Below, piece by piece: positions 41,487-49,171 of a stretch of DNA of 53,930 bases. The position numbers were made by a program, and so were the translations under genes. Numbering within the stretch: the stretch's first letter is position 1; every line of letters starts with the position of its first letter. The stretch is taken from positions 1-53,930 of the forward strand of contig DGHK01000011.1 in the NCBI GenBank assembly GCA_002392655.1, given 5' to 3'. Under the pieces are notes generated by a model, which did no database searches, was not told the DNA's origin, and saw only the letters and a list, made by a program, of their open reading frames with translations. The DNA is from Lachnospiraceae bacterium UBA3850 (GTDB taxonomy: Bacteria; Bacillota; Clostridia; Lachnospirales; Lachnospiraceae).

Positions 41487-42727
41487 TGAAAACGGAGATC
41501 AAAAATAGGCTCAAATCTGAAATAATCGGAAGAATAGATCTGTCGGGAGAGATAAAGGATGAGGATGTTTATCGGATTATTGATGACTGCATCGTCATGG
41601 AGTCAGGGAAGGCATATATACCACTTAAGGAAAAGGTTGAGCTGAAAAATGAGCTGTTTAACTCTATACGAAAGATGGATGTGCTTTCGGAACTGATGGA
41701 AGAAGACGATATAACCGAGATCATGATAAATGGACCTAACAATATCTTCTATGAAAAGCACGGTTGTCTGCTCAGGTCGGATAAGGAATTCGAAAATGAT
41801 GAGAGGCTTATGGTAGTCATTCAGCAGATAGTGGGCGAAGCGAACCGAATGGTAAATGAAGCAAGCCCTATAGTTGATGTGATACTTCGTGACGGCTCCC
41901 GTGTAAATGTTGTACTTAAGGGAGTGTCGGTGGATGGAGCGGCCGTGACTATAAGAAGATTTCCTAAGAAGATACTTGATATGAAGCGACTACTGGAACT
42001 GGAAGCAATCAGTGAGGATGCTGCAGTGTTTCTGGAGCTTTTGGTGAGAGCGGGATATAACATCTTCATTTCAGGTGGAACAGGAGCCGGAAAAACTACA
42101 TTTCTCAATGCTCTGACAGAGTTTATTCCGAAGGAGGAGAGGCTGATAACAATTGAAGATTCGGCGGAGCTTCAGGTGATAGGGATGGAGAACCTGGTCA
42201 GACTGGAGGCGAGGAATGCAAATGTTGAAGGTAGAAACATGATAACAATCAGAGACCTCATAAAGTGCTCTCTCAGAATGCGGCCGGATAGGATAATTGT
42301 CGGCGAGGTGAGGGATGCAGCAGCTATAGATATGCTTCAGGCGATGAATACAGGACATGATGGAAGTCTGTCCACAGGACACGCAAACTCAGCACATGAG
42401 ATGCTAATGAGACTTGAAGCGATGGTTCTTATGGGAGCGGAACTTCCGCTTAAGGCAGTCAGGGGACAGATAGCATCTGCAATAGATATAGTGATACATC
42501 TCGGAAGACTCAGAGACAGATCGAGGAGGGTTCTTGAGATTAGGGAGGTGATCGGAATGAAAAACGAGGAAATTGTAACAAGGGAACTTTGGAGATTTGA
42601 AGAGAATGAGGATATAGCCGAAAGGGTTGCCGGAAATCTGAAGAAGGTAAATGATCTTCTCAATGTCAGTAAGCTTAGGGATGCAGGACTATTTAATGTT
42701 TACAGGGAGAACTTTATTCAGAAATGA
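41486..42727 (+). CDS. tadA: TadA/CpaF secretion ATPase
   Basis: A 413-residue type II/IV secretion ATPase. After an N-terminal helical domain come EEDDITEIMINGPNNIFYE, Walker A SGGTGAGKTTFLN (near residue 195-203), the Asp box EDSAEL, Walker B MRPDRIIVGEVR and the His box STGHANSA. It powers assembly and retraction of the Flp pilus from the cytoplasmic face. Its start codon overlaps the tadZ stop (TAATG) and its stop overlaps tadB (ATGA), so the three genes are translationally coupled. All catalytic motifs are present. Confidence 0.96.
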   Translation: MKTEIKNRLKSEIIGRIDLSGEIKDEDVYRIIDDCIVMESGKAYIPLKEKVELKNELFNSIRKMDVLSELMEEDDITEIMINGPNNIFYEKHGCLLRSDKEFENDERLMVVIQQIVGEANRMVNEASPIVDVILRDGSRVNVVLKGVSVDGAAVTIRRFPKKILDMKRLLELEAISEDAAVFLELLVRAGYNIFISGGTGAGKTTFLNALTEFIPKEERLITIEDSAELQVIGMENLVRLEARNANVEGRNMITIRDLIKCSLRMRPDRIIVGEVRDAAAIDMLQAMNTGHDGSLSTGHANSAHEMLMRLEAMVLMGAELPLKAVRGQIASAIDIVIHLGRLRDRSRRVLEIREVIGMKNEEIVTRELWRFEENEDIAERVAGNLKKVNDLLNVSKLRDAGLFNVYRENFIQK

Positions 42728-43437
42728 AAGGAAGGATAAACATATATGCTTTATCAAAAGCGGCTTTTTTGGCTTGTATAGCAGCATACATTTTTTATGA
42801 CAGAATAATTGGACTCATACCTGGAGCTTTGCTGGGAGTGTATGTATATCGGACAGAAAAGAAAAAATATGAGGAGAAGCTGAGGAGGAGAGAGCTTCTT
42901 GAATTTAAGAATATGATAAATGCCATGCAGGCTTCGCTAGAGGCTGGGAATTCGTTGGAAAGAGCACTGATAAGTGCCGGCCACGATATGCAGCAGCTGT
43001 ATGGTAATAAGTCGTTAATTGTTAGTGAGATAAAAAAGATAGAGAAAAAAATGAAACTGAACATTCCGCTGGAAAAAGCGTTATATGAAATGGCGGAAAG
43101 AGTCGATCAAAGTGAGATATATGATTTTGTGGAAATTATATCTACGATCAAAAGATCAGGAGGAAATGCAGTCAGGATAATAAGAAATACAGTTGAAAAG
43201 ATGACGGACGAGATAGAACTTGAGGCAGAGCTTGAGGTGATGGTTGCAGCTAAGAGATTTGAACAACAGATCATGGTCTATATGCCGTCTCTTATCATCT
43301 TATTCCTGCGGATCTCGAGTGACGGGTTTTTAAAACCGCTTTATGCGGGCCCTCCCGGAATAGTCATTATGTCGGTGGTCCTGCTTATCAATGTGGGTGC
43401 AGATTACCTCGGTCGGAGGATTGTGGATATCAAATAG
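42724..43437 (+). CDS. tadB: TadB-like inner membrane platform protein
   Basis: A 237-residue T2SSF-type membrane protein. Two helices at about 10-45 are followed by the cytoplasmic helical bundle (LLEFKNMINAMQASLEAGNSLERAL, a typical T2SSF first helix pair) and two C-terminal helices (about 180-228). With TadC it forms the platform on which TadA acts. It overlaps tadA by four bases. The length is slightly shorter than proteobacterial TadB but normal for Gram-positive loci. Confidence 0.9.
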   Translation: MKGRINIYALSKAAFLACIAAYIFYDRIIGLIPGALLGVYVYRTEKKKYEEKLRRRELLEFKNMINAMQASLEAGNSLERALISAGHDMQQLYGNKSLIVSEIKKIEKKMKLNIPLEKALYEMAERVDQSEIYDFVEIISTIKRSGGNAVRIIRNTVEKMTDEIELEAELEVMVAAKRFEQQIMVYMPSLIILFLRISSDGFLKPLYAGPPGIVIMSVVLLINVGADYLGRRIVDIK

Positions 43438-43450
43438 AAATGGAGGAGAG

Positions 43451-44854
43451 ATGGTTAGGTATATAACACTGAGTCTGCTGCTCATCTTCTTTATGCTGGC
43501 AATAATCAGCAGACAAAACTATAGCAAGTATAAGGGAAACAGGAATCCATTTCGATGTCTGGCAGGTGTGATAGCTGATTTTTTGCCAGCACACTGGAAA
43601 CAGAAGATATCTGAATATGTCAGAAAGACGGATACGTATAACCTGAGTACGCTCAAGGTGAAAACCGAGGATTGGACTTCGGAGCTTGTGTATAAGTCAC
43701 TGATGATGGTCATCATACTTATATTTCTGATTTTTTTACTGAGCTTTACTCCGAATAATGAAGTGAGCTCGCGTAAGCTGTCCCGTCCCGAAGTCGGAGA
43801 TCTGTCAAGCTACGAGAATATAGAAATCCTGGATAACGAAAACCATACTAAAGAAACCTATAAACTTGAAGTTCACTCCAGAGAGTATACAGAGGAGGAG
43901 TTTCGCCGGAAGGCAGATGAATTTAAAGCTGATATAGAGAAAAACATCCTTGGAAGAAACATTTCGGCGGACGAAGTCATGTACGATTTGGTATTTCCCG
44001 AAAAGGATAGGACAGGCACTCTTAAGGCAACTTGGGAGACCAGTAATCCAACTTTGTTGAGCGGAGAAGGCAAGGTCGCCGAAGTCGGAGTAAGTGAGCC
44101 GGTGCAGGTAGATATATCAGCAACAATAAAGGACGAGAACTATAAGGAGGAATATAAAAAAAGTGTTGTAATAACCCCAAATAAGGATATAAGCGGCTCT
44201 GAAAAGGCAAAGCTCGAAATGCTAGAAATCGAAAGGGATAGTCGGTCAGAGAAGGAGTTTGTTATACCTGAAAAAATAGGTGATGTTCAAGTGAAACGAA
44301 CCGGCGGGGGTAAGACGGAAAAATATCTGGAGCTTCTGGTGTTCGGAATAGTAATAATTATTCTGTTTACGTACTACGGAGTATATAAGCTGAGGGAAAC
44401 CGGAGAAAAAAGAAGAGATGAACTGGCTGAGCAGTACTACAGTTTTGTGAACCGTATGAATATTTATATAGGAGCGGGACTTACTGTACAGAACTCACTG
44501 AGAACGATAGTCAGAAATAAATCCGGGGGATATCTGAACGATGAAATCACATATACGCTTAACAGCATAGCGTCAGGAGAACCGGAACCCAAGGCGTATC
44601 TGGAGCTTGGTAAGAATCTCGGAACTGAAGAGTACTCGAAGCTCATGTCTCTGATCAGTCAGAATATGGAATATGGAAATTCCAATCTGATAAAGCTTAT
44701 GGATTCAGAACTTAAGCTGAGCTTCTATTTGAAGAAGGAAGATATAAGGAAAAGAGGAGAGAAGGCATCTGAGAAGCTGCTGCTCCCAACACTGATTCTT
44801 ATGTTCATTGTAATGATTATAGTTATGTACCCCGCATTTGTGGGAATGGGATAA
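43451..44854 (+). CDS. tadC: TadC-like platform protein with an inserted external Ig-like domain
   Basis: I use ATG 43451 with GGAGG at 43442-43446. The 467-residue product is much longer than ordinary TadC (about 300). Helices lie at about 3-19 and 83-100, then a hydrophilic region (101-293), a helix at 294-312, and a C-terminal T2SSF domain (about 325-467) with MNIYIGAGLTVQNSLRTIV and a last helix near 447-465. Within the inserted region, residues about 165-243 contain WETSNPTLLSGEGKV, the pattern of atrophied bacterial Ig domains. The insertion lies between two helices and is expected outside the cell. It may contact the pilus or cell wall. The TadC identity rests on position and the C-terminal domain. 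Confidence 0.87.
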   Translation: MVRYITLSLLLIFFMLAIISRQNYSKYKGNRNPFRCLAGVIADFLPAHWKQKISEYVRKTDTYNLSTLKVKTEDWTSELVYKSLMMVIILIFLIFLLSFTPNNEVSSRKLSRPEVGDLSSYENIEILDNENHTKETYKLEVHSREYTEEEFRRKADEFKADIEKNILGRNISADEVMYDLVFPEKDRTGTLKATWETSNPTLLSGEGKVAEVGVSEPVQVDISATIKDENYKEEYKKSVVITPNKDISGSEKAKLEMLEIERDSRSEKEFVIPEKIGDVQVKRTGGGKTEKYLELLVFGIVIIILFTYYGVYKLRETGEKRRDELAEQYYSFVNRMNIYIGAGLTVQNSLRTIVRNKSGGYLNDEITYTLNSIASGEPEPKAYLELGKNLGTEEYSKLMSLISQNMEYGNSNLIKLMDSELKLSFYLKKEDIRKRGEKASEKLLLPTLILMFIVMIIVMYPAFVGMG

Positions 44855-44887
44855 CCAAAAAACGAATGAAGCAGGAGGTAAAAAACT

Positions 44888-45085
44888 ATGAGAGAGATTT
44901 GTGAGAGATTAAGAACGAATATTCAAACGGCGACAGGTAATAATGAGGGCGTTGCAGCTATAGAGATAATACTTATTCTGGTTGTCCTGATTGGCCTGGT
45001 TATTATATTTAAATCGCAAGCAATAGCACTTGTGACGAAGATATGGAACGCGATAACCGATAATGCCGGAAGTATTACCGGATAG
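44888..45085 (+). CDS. flp: Flp-type type IVb pilin
   Basis: A 65-residue pilin of the Flp1 family. A short basic leader (1-21) ends in NNEG, followed by VAAIE and a long hydrophobic helix. Cleavage after Gly21 would put Glu26 at position +5 of the mature protein, as required for pilin assembly. The mature pilin of 44 residues is of normal Flp size. SD GCAGGAGG lies close before the start. It is the major structural subunit of the fibre built by TadA/B/C. No other flp copy is in the window. Confidence 0.93.
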   Translation: MREICERLRTNIQTATGNNEGVAAIEIILILVVLIGLVIIFKSQAIALVTKIWNAITDNAGSITG

Positions 45086-45163
45086 ATGTGAATTACGCAG
45101 TCAGTAATAAAGTAAATGTTATTTTAACTAGTCTGAAAATGATCATAGGAGGTACCAATACGG

Positions 45164-46639
45164 ATGAGCAATAAAGGGTATGTAACGATTTTTGTATCTA
45201 TCATGCTGGTTGTGATGCTTATTTTGACGACGGCTGTGATTCATATAGTTGATCTGAGTAGTGCTAAAACTAAACAGGTTACTGCGGTCAGCAGTGTAAC
45301 ATCCAGTGAGCTGGCTAATTACAACAGATTTATATTTGATCGTTACCATATCCTGCTGCTTGACGGTAATGCAGGAAACCGTGGAGAGGGTGCGCTTGAA
45401 GCGGAGATGGTAGAGCTTCTTAAGGAGGATTTGGGAGAAGATTATCAGGTAAATGATATCGAGTTATCCGGTATGGTTCATCTGATGGATGATAATCTGG
45501 CTGAGTTTAAGAAACAGCTGAATGACAATTTTATATATGATGCAGCTGATTCCGGAATAGACATGATAAAGGAAAAAACTGCAGGGAATGATGAACCGGT
45601 AAACGAAGAGACACTAAATAACATGGACGCTGACATAGCCGGTGAGCAGGAAGAAATTAGAAAGGAAGAAGAGGAAAAAGAACAAAGTGAGGGCGAAGAG
45701 GATTTTGAACAGAATCCGCCCGGAGATCCCGGAGAGGAGAGGAAGGAGGTTATCGACCCGAGAGATACACTGAAGAGCTACACAGATGCAGGACTTGCGA
45801 GGATACTACTGCCGGAAGATGTAGAGCTCGGTGAAAACATAGTTGACTACTCCATAATGCCATCAGCCGGGAAATGTAAAGCTACTTTCGGGGAGATAGA
45901 TACGAGCTTCAGTGATATAGACAGGATGAAGCTTGATACCGGAAAAGGAAGTGGATGGGGAGATGCACTGACCACAGGTGGGGAAGCGCTTTTATACGTG
46001 AGGAAACATTTTAACTCTCTTACAGACAGGAAGTTTGATGATACATATCTGAATTTTGAGATGGAGTATCTGATAGCTGGAAAACCCACGGACGGTGCGA
46101 ATTACAAAACGGTAGTAGACAGGATACTTCTGATACGTTTCGGAGTAAACTTCGGAAGCATAGTACTGGACGCAAAGAAGATGTCAGAGTGTAGTCTGAT
46201 AGCTTGGGGACTTACGTGGTTCTTTCCTTTCCTCCAGCCGGTAGTTAAGTATCTGCTGGCGGGATGTTGGGCATATATAGAAGCTATAGCAGATGTTTAT
46301 CTGTTGCTTAGAGGTCATAAGGTTCCTTACTTGAAAAATGAAGCTAACTGGGTCACGGATTTTGAGAGTCTGAGTCACCTGGATGATTATCTGGATGAAC
46401 CCTCTGACGAAGAAAGCGGACTTGATTATAACGATTACCTGACCATTCTGATGGCGATGGCAGGAGATGATATGTATTACAGGATGCTTGATGTTATGCA
46501 GATGAATGCAACTCAGGAGGGTGTAGAAGGGAGCGAGACTTCCTTCAGAATGGTAAATGCCATAACGGCCTTCGGGATTAACGCAAGCATAACCTACAAA
46601 GGAAAAGAATTTGATATTTATGAAGAAGCAGGATATTAA
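45164..46639 (+). CDS. Tad-locus protein with pilin-like N-terminus (TadG-like, DUF5702 type)
   Basis: A 491-residue protein. The N-terminus NKGYVTIFVSIMLVVMLILT resembles a type IV pilin signal with possible cleavage after Gly5, but the residue at +5 is Phe instead of Glu. The rest is outside: a mixed domain, an acidic coiled stretch (about 140-185, rich in Glu and Lys) and a C-terminal region with a hydrophobic segment (about 345-375). I assign it from memory to the DUF5702 group found in clostridial Tad loci, in the position of TadG. Its function is unknown, possibly a pilus-associated surface or wall-spanning protein. Confidence 0.7.
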   Translation: MSNKGYVTIFVSIMLVVMLILTTAVIHIVDLSSAKTKQVTAVSSVTSSELANYNRFIFDRYHILLLDGNAGNRGEGALEAEMVELLKEDLGEDYQVNDIELSGMVHLMDDNLAEFKKQLNDNFIYDAADSGIDMIKEKTAGNDEPVNEETLNNMDADIAGEQEEIRKEEEEKEQSEGEEDFEQNPPGDPGEERKEVIDPRDTLKSYTDAGLARILLPEDVELGENIVDYSIMPSAGKCKATFGEIDTSFSDIDRMKLDTGKGSGWGDALTTGGEALLYVRKHFNSLTDRKFDDTYLNFEMEYLIAGKPTDGANYKTVVDRILLIRFGVNFGSIVLDAKKMSECSLIAWGLTWFFPFLQPVVKYLLAGCWAYIEAIADVYLLLRGHKVPYLKNEANWVTDFESLSHLDDYLDEPSDEESGLDYNDYLTILMAMAGDDMYYRMLDVMQMNATQEGVEGSETSFRMVNAITAFGINASITYKGKEFDIYEEAGY

Positions 46640-46651
46640 ACGTAGAGAAAT

Positions 46652-46716
46652 CTGCCGCAAATAAAAAATAAATAGCCTTTTAAATGCGTGGAAGGGATAT
46701 AGTCCGGCAGGTTTTT
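46652..46716 (+). other. long-range stem in the gap before tadE
   Basis: CTGCCG at 46652-46657 can pair with CGGCAG at 46705-46710, which is followed by GTTTTTA. The loop of 47 bases makes it a weak terminator at best. It might reduce read-through from the upstream pilin part of the operon to tadE. Confidence 0.3.
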
Positions 46717-46739
46717 ATATATAGAAAGGGGGAGCAAGG

Positions 46740-47510
46740 TTGAGTGAAAAGGATCGGTTTATAGATGATAGAGGAAGCGTATCCATAGAAGCTGCAATAG
46801 GCTTTCCCCTTTTTCTTTTTGTTATGCTTTTCTTCATCTATCTGTCGAATATATTTACGGTAAAGGCTGCTATATATGAGGGTGCGGTGGAAACAACGGA
46901 ATATATGGCGGAATATGCATACCTGACTGACAGTTTTCCGAGTGTCGGTGTTGCAGACTATCCTATGGTTAAGCTGAGATTTGATGAATATGTTGATTCA
47001 AAACCGTTGATCGAAAAATACGTGGTTGGTGGAGTAAGTGGTGTGAGCTTTCTGGGATCAAGCTTTCCGGATGAGGACGGGTATATAGAGATGGAGATAA
47101 CCTATTCCATCCATGTAGATATTCCTATCATTGGCTCATTCAACCGAATGTGTCGGGAGCATATAAAGCAGAAGGCTTATCTAGGAAGAAACGGATACAT
47201 AGGAGAGGAAGATGATGACGAGGAGAATGAGTATGTTTATGTTGCAAAAAATGGTGTCGTATATCACAAGTCCAGAAGCTGTACGTATCTCATGCCAAAA
47301 ATAAGGGCAGTAATGAGAGAGGGTGCAGATGGCTACAGGGCCTGTGAGTATTGCGGCAAAAATGCAGGAGAGATTGTTTATATTACTTCGGAGGGTGAAT
47401 GCTATCACTCAATCAGAAACTGTTCGAGGTTAAAACGAACCGTAGAACGAAAAAAGCTGAGTGATGTATCGCTTCCTCCATGTTCCAAATGTACAGGGAA
47501 AGGAAACTAG
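46740..47510 (+). CDS. tadE: TadE-like pseudopilin with two C-terminal cysteine motifs
   Basis: A 256-residue protein starting at TTG 46740, preceded by AAAGGGGGAG. The N-terminal DDRGSVSIEAAIGFPLFLF is a TadE-type signal: cleavage after Gly12 leaves Glu17 at +5. The central region matches TadE-like external domains. The C-terminal 85 residues carry two related units, VVYHKSRSCTYL with CEYCGK, and CYHSIRNCSRL with CSKC, which resemble the Ada-type metal-binding pattern (YH-x3-C ... C-x-x-C). Such a metal site at the end of a pseudopilin is unusual and could bind zinc or form disulphides outside the cell. It is followed by the next gene without a gap. Confidence 0.85.
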   Translation: MSEKDRFIDDRGSVSIEAAIGFPLFLFVMLFFIYLSNIFTVKAAIYEGAVETTEYMAEYAYLTDSFPSVGVADYPMVKLRFDEYVDSKPLIEKYVVGGVSGVSFLGSSFPDEDGYIEMEITYSIHVDIPIIGSFNRMCREHIKQKAYLGRNGYIGEEDDDEENEYVYVAKNGVVYHKSRSCTYLMPKIRAVMREGADGYRACEYCGKNAGEIVYITSEGECYHSIRNCSRLKRTVERKKLSDVSLPPCSKCTGKGN

Positions 47511-47891
47511 ATGAATAAGGGTTATATGACGATAGAAGCAAGTGTGATAGTGCCGGTTATTATATTTGGGGCTTTTTTTGCAATACTTGGACTACTGATT
47601 GCTTATGAGCGAGGGTTTGTTAATTCGTCGGAATATGAAAGGCTATACACGATACCCCTTAATAACATAAGAAATGAATGTGTAGAGGAATATCTGAGTG
47701 GGGCGGACTTTGAGAAGTCCATAGTGACCGGTGCTCTGGATATGAAGTCCTCTTACTCGAGTCACAAGGCGTCTTTTGAGGGAACGCTCAGAGTGATAAA
47801 GGATATTAGTGTCAGCTGCAGCAGAGAGATAGATGTACGGGAAGACAGACTAAGGAGGTGGCAGCTTTATGATGATACTTTCGAAGAATAA
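47511..47891 (+). CDS. small TadE/TadF-like pseudopilin
   Basis: A 126-residue protein that starts at the base after the tadE stop. NKGYMTIEASVIVPVIIFG is a pilin-like N-terminus: cleavage after Gly4 leaves Glu9 at +5. One hydrophobic helix (about 10-32) is followed by an external alpha/beta region with two cysteines at most and no known fold. In Tad systems TadE and TadF are pseudopilins of this kind. It overlaps the FHA gene by 23 bases. Function is inferred from position and signal only. Confidence 0.78.
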   Translation: MNKGYMTIEASVIVPVIIFGAFFAILGLLIAYERGFVNSSEYERLYTIPLNNIRNECVEEYLSGADFEKSIVTGALDMKSSYSSHKASFEGTLRVIKDISVSCSREIDVREDRLRRWQLYDDTFEE

Positions 47892-49152
47892 AGGGATAAG
47901 TAACTATTATGAGGTTTGTGATATAGAGCTTACCGGAAGCTACGAAGAGAAGATGCTTATAAATAATCATATGAAATATCTGCCGGATGCTGAAGTAAGA
48001 ACACTTGATAATAGAAGAAGCATGTATGTGAAGGTGGATGGATACAGTCCGCTTACAAATGTTTACGGAAAATATATACCTTCGATGAAGGACATACTTG
48101 CTTTGGTTAAGGATATAAAAAACTGCATAAAGGAGGTGCAGGAGTATCTGCTTTCTCCATCAGGGCTTGTTCTGAATATGAAGTATATCCTTTATGATGA
48201 GCAGTCCGATATGCATAAGTTCATATATACACCAAATACTGTCAGAGATTTCAGGGATCAGCTGAAGCAGCTTTTTGAAGAGATAATGAGGATATTTGAC
48301 CATAAAAACCGTGATGGTGTTGTCTTTCTATATGAGATGTACAGCAGATTTTTGGGGGATAATTTCACTCCTGAGATTTTCTGCAGGATAGTGGATGAAT
48401 TCGAGGGAAAGTATGGAGATGATATGCATCAGGAGATAAGAGATAGTGGAGTGAGTAGTGTTTCCTATCAGAAACAGAAGATGGATTTTTTTGAAGATAC
48501 GGACTACAGCGCAGATGACGAGGGTGTGATTTCTGAATCTGCGAAAAGCTTATATATACTGGCGGCGGTCGCTGCAGTTATTACATCGGTGGTTCTGCTG
48601 GTGATATTCGGACCGAAGTCAATCAAGTTTTCAGCGCTGATCATGGTTTCACTTGTTATTTATATAGCTTCGGATGTCATGCATCAGAAGAAGAAAACGG
48701 AGTGCATGGTTGAGGTGACAGATGAAAATGTGCGACAGGTTGAGGAGTCGTCATATGAGCCTCTGTCATTAGGTCGGATAGAAAGTAGTGCCTATGTTCG
48801 TTCAGAGGAAGAAAGTGAATCGAAGGATACGACTGTTCTCTCACAGGAAGCAGAAGATGGTGTGTCGAGACTGATACCACTGGGAGAACAATCAGAGGAA
48901 CTGATATATCTGATAGAAGGAGAGACCAGGATAGGAAGGCAGACAACAAGCTGTGATTATTGTATAAATGAGCCTTCCATCAGCAGAGTGCATGCCATAC
49001 TCGAGAAGATAGGGAGCACGCTATTGGTAAGGGATGCCGGGTCAACTAATGGCACATATGTAAATGAAAAAAGACTTGAGGAAAATCATCCTGTAGAGGC
49101 GGTTCCGGGTGATCTGATAAGCTTCGCGGGAATTCAGTATGAATGTAGATAA
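47869..49152 (+). CDS. FHA domain membrane protein of the Tad locus (DUF6382 type)
   Basis: A 427-residue protein. Residues 1-200 form a cytoplasmic domain (ISNYYEVCDIELTGSYEEKML onward) that I match from memory to DUF6382. Two membrane helices lie at about 226-270, and a C-terminal FHA domain (about 345-427) has the G-R pair, S-I-S-R-V-H and S-T-N-G motifs, all canonical. Both ends are in the cytoplasm. The start offers two adjacent ATG codons (47869 and 47872) with AAGGAGG at 47852-47858. Its FHA domain should bind a phosphothreonine protein and so links pilus assembly to Ser/Thr kinase signalling. No kinase is encoded in the Tad locus itself. Confidence 0.9.
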   Translation: MMILSKNKGISNYYEVCDIELTGSYEEKMLINNHMKYLPDAEVRTLDNRRSMYVKVDGYSPLTNVYGKYIPSMKDILALVKDIKNCIKEVQEYLLSPSGLVLNMKYILYDEQSDMHKFIYTPNTVRDFRDQLKQLFEEIMRIFDHKNRDGVVFLYEMYSRFLGDNFTPEIFCRIVDEFEGKYGDDMHQEIRDSGVSSVSYQKQKMDFFEDTDYSADDEGVISESAKSLYILAAVAAVITSVVLLVIFGPKSIKFSALIMVSLVIYIASDVMHQKKKTECMVEVTDENVRQVEESSYEPLSLGRIESSAYVRSEEESESKDTTVLSQEAEDGVSRLIPLGEQSEELIYLIEGETRIGRQTTSCDYCINEPSISRVHAILEKIGSTLLVRDAGSTNGTYVNEKRLEENHPVEAVPGDLISFAGIQYECR

Positions 49153-49171
49153 AATTATAGGAGGATAGAGT

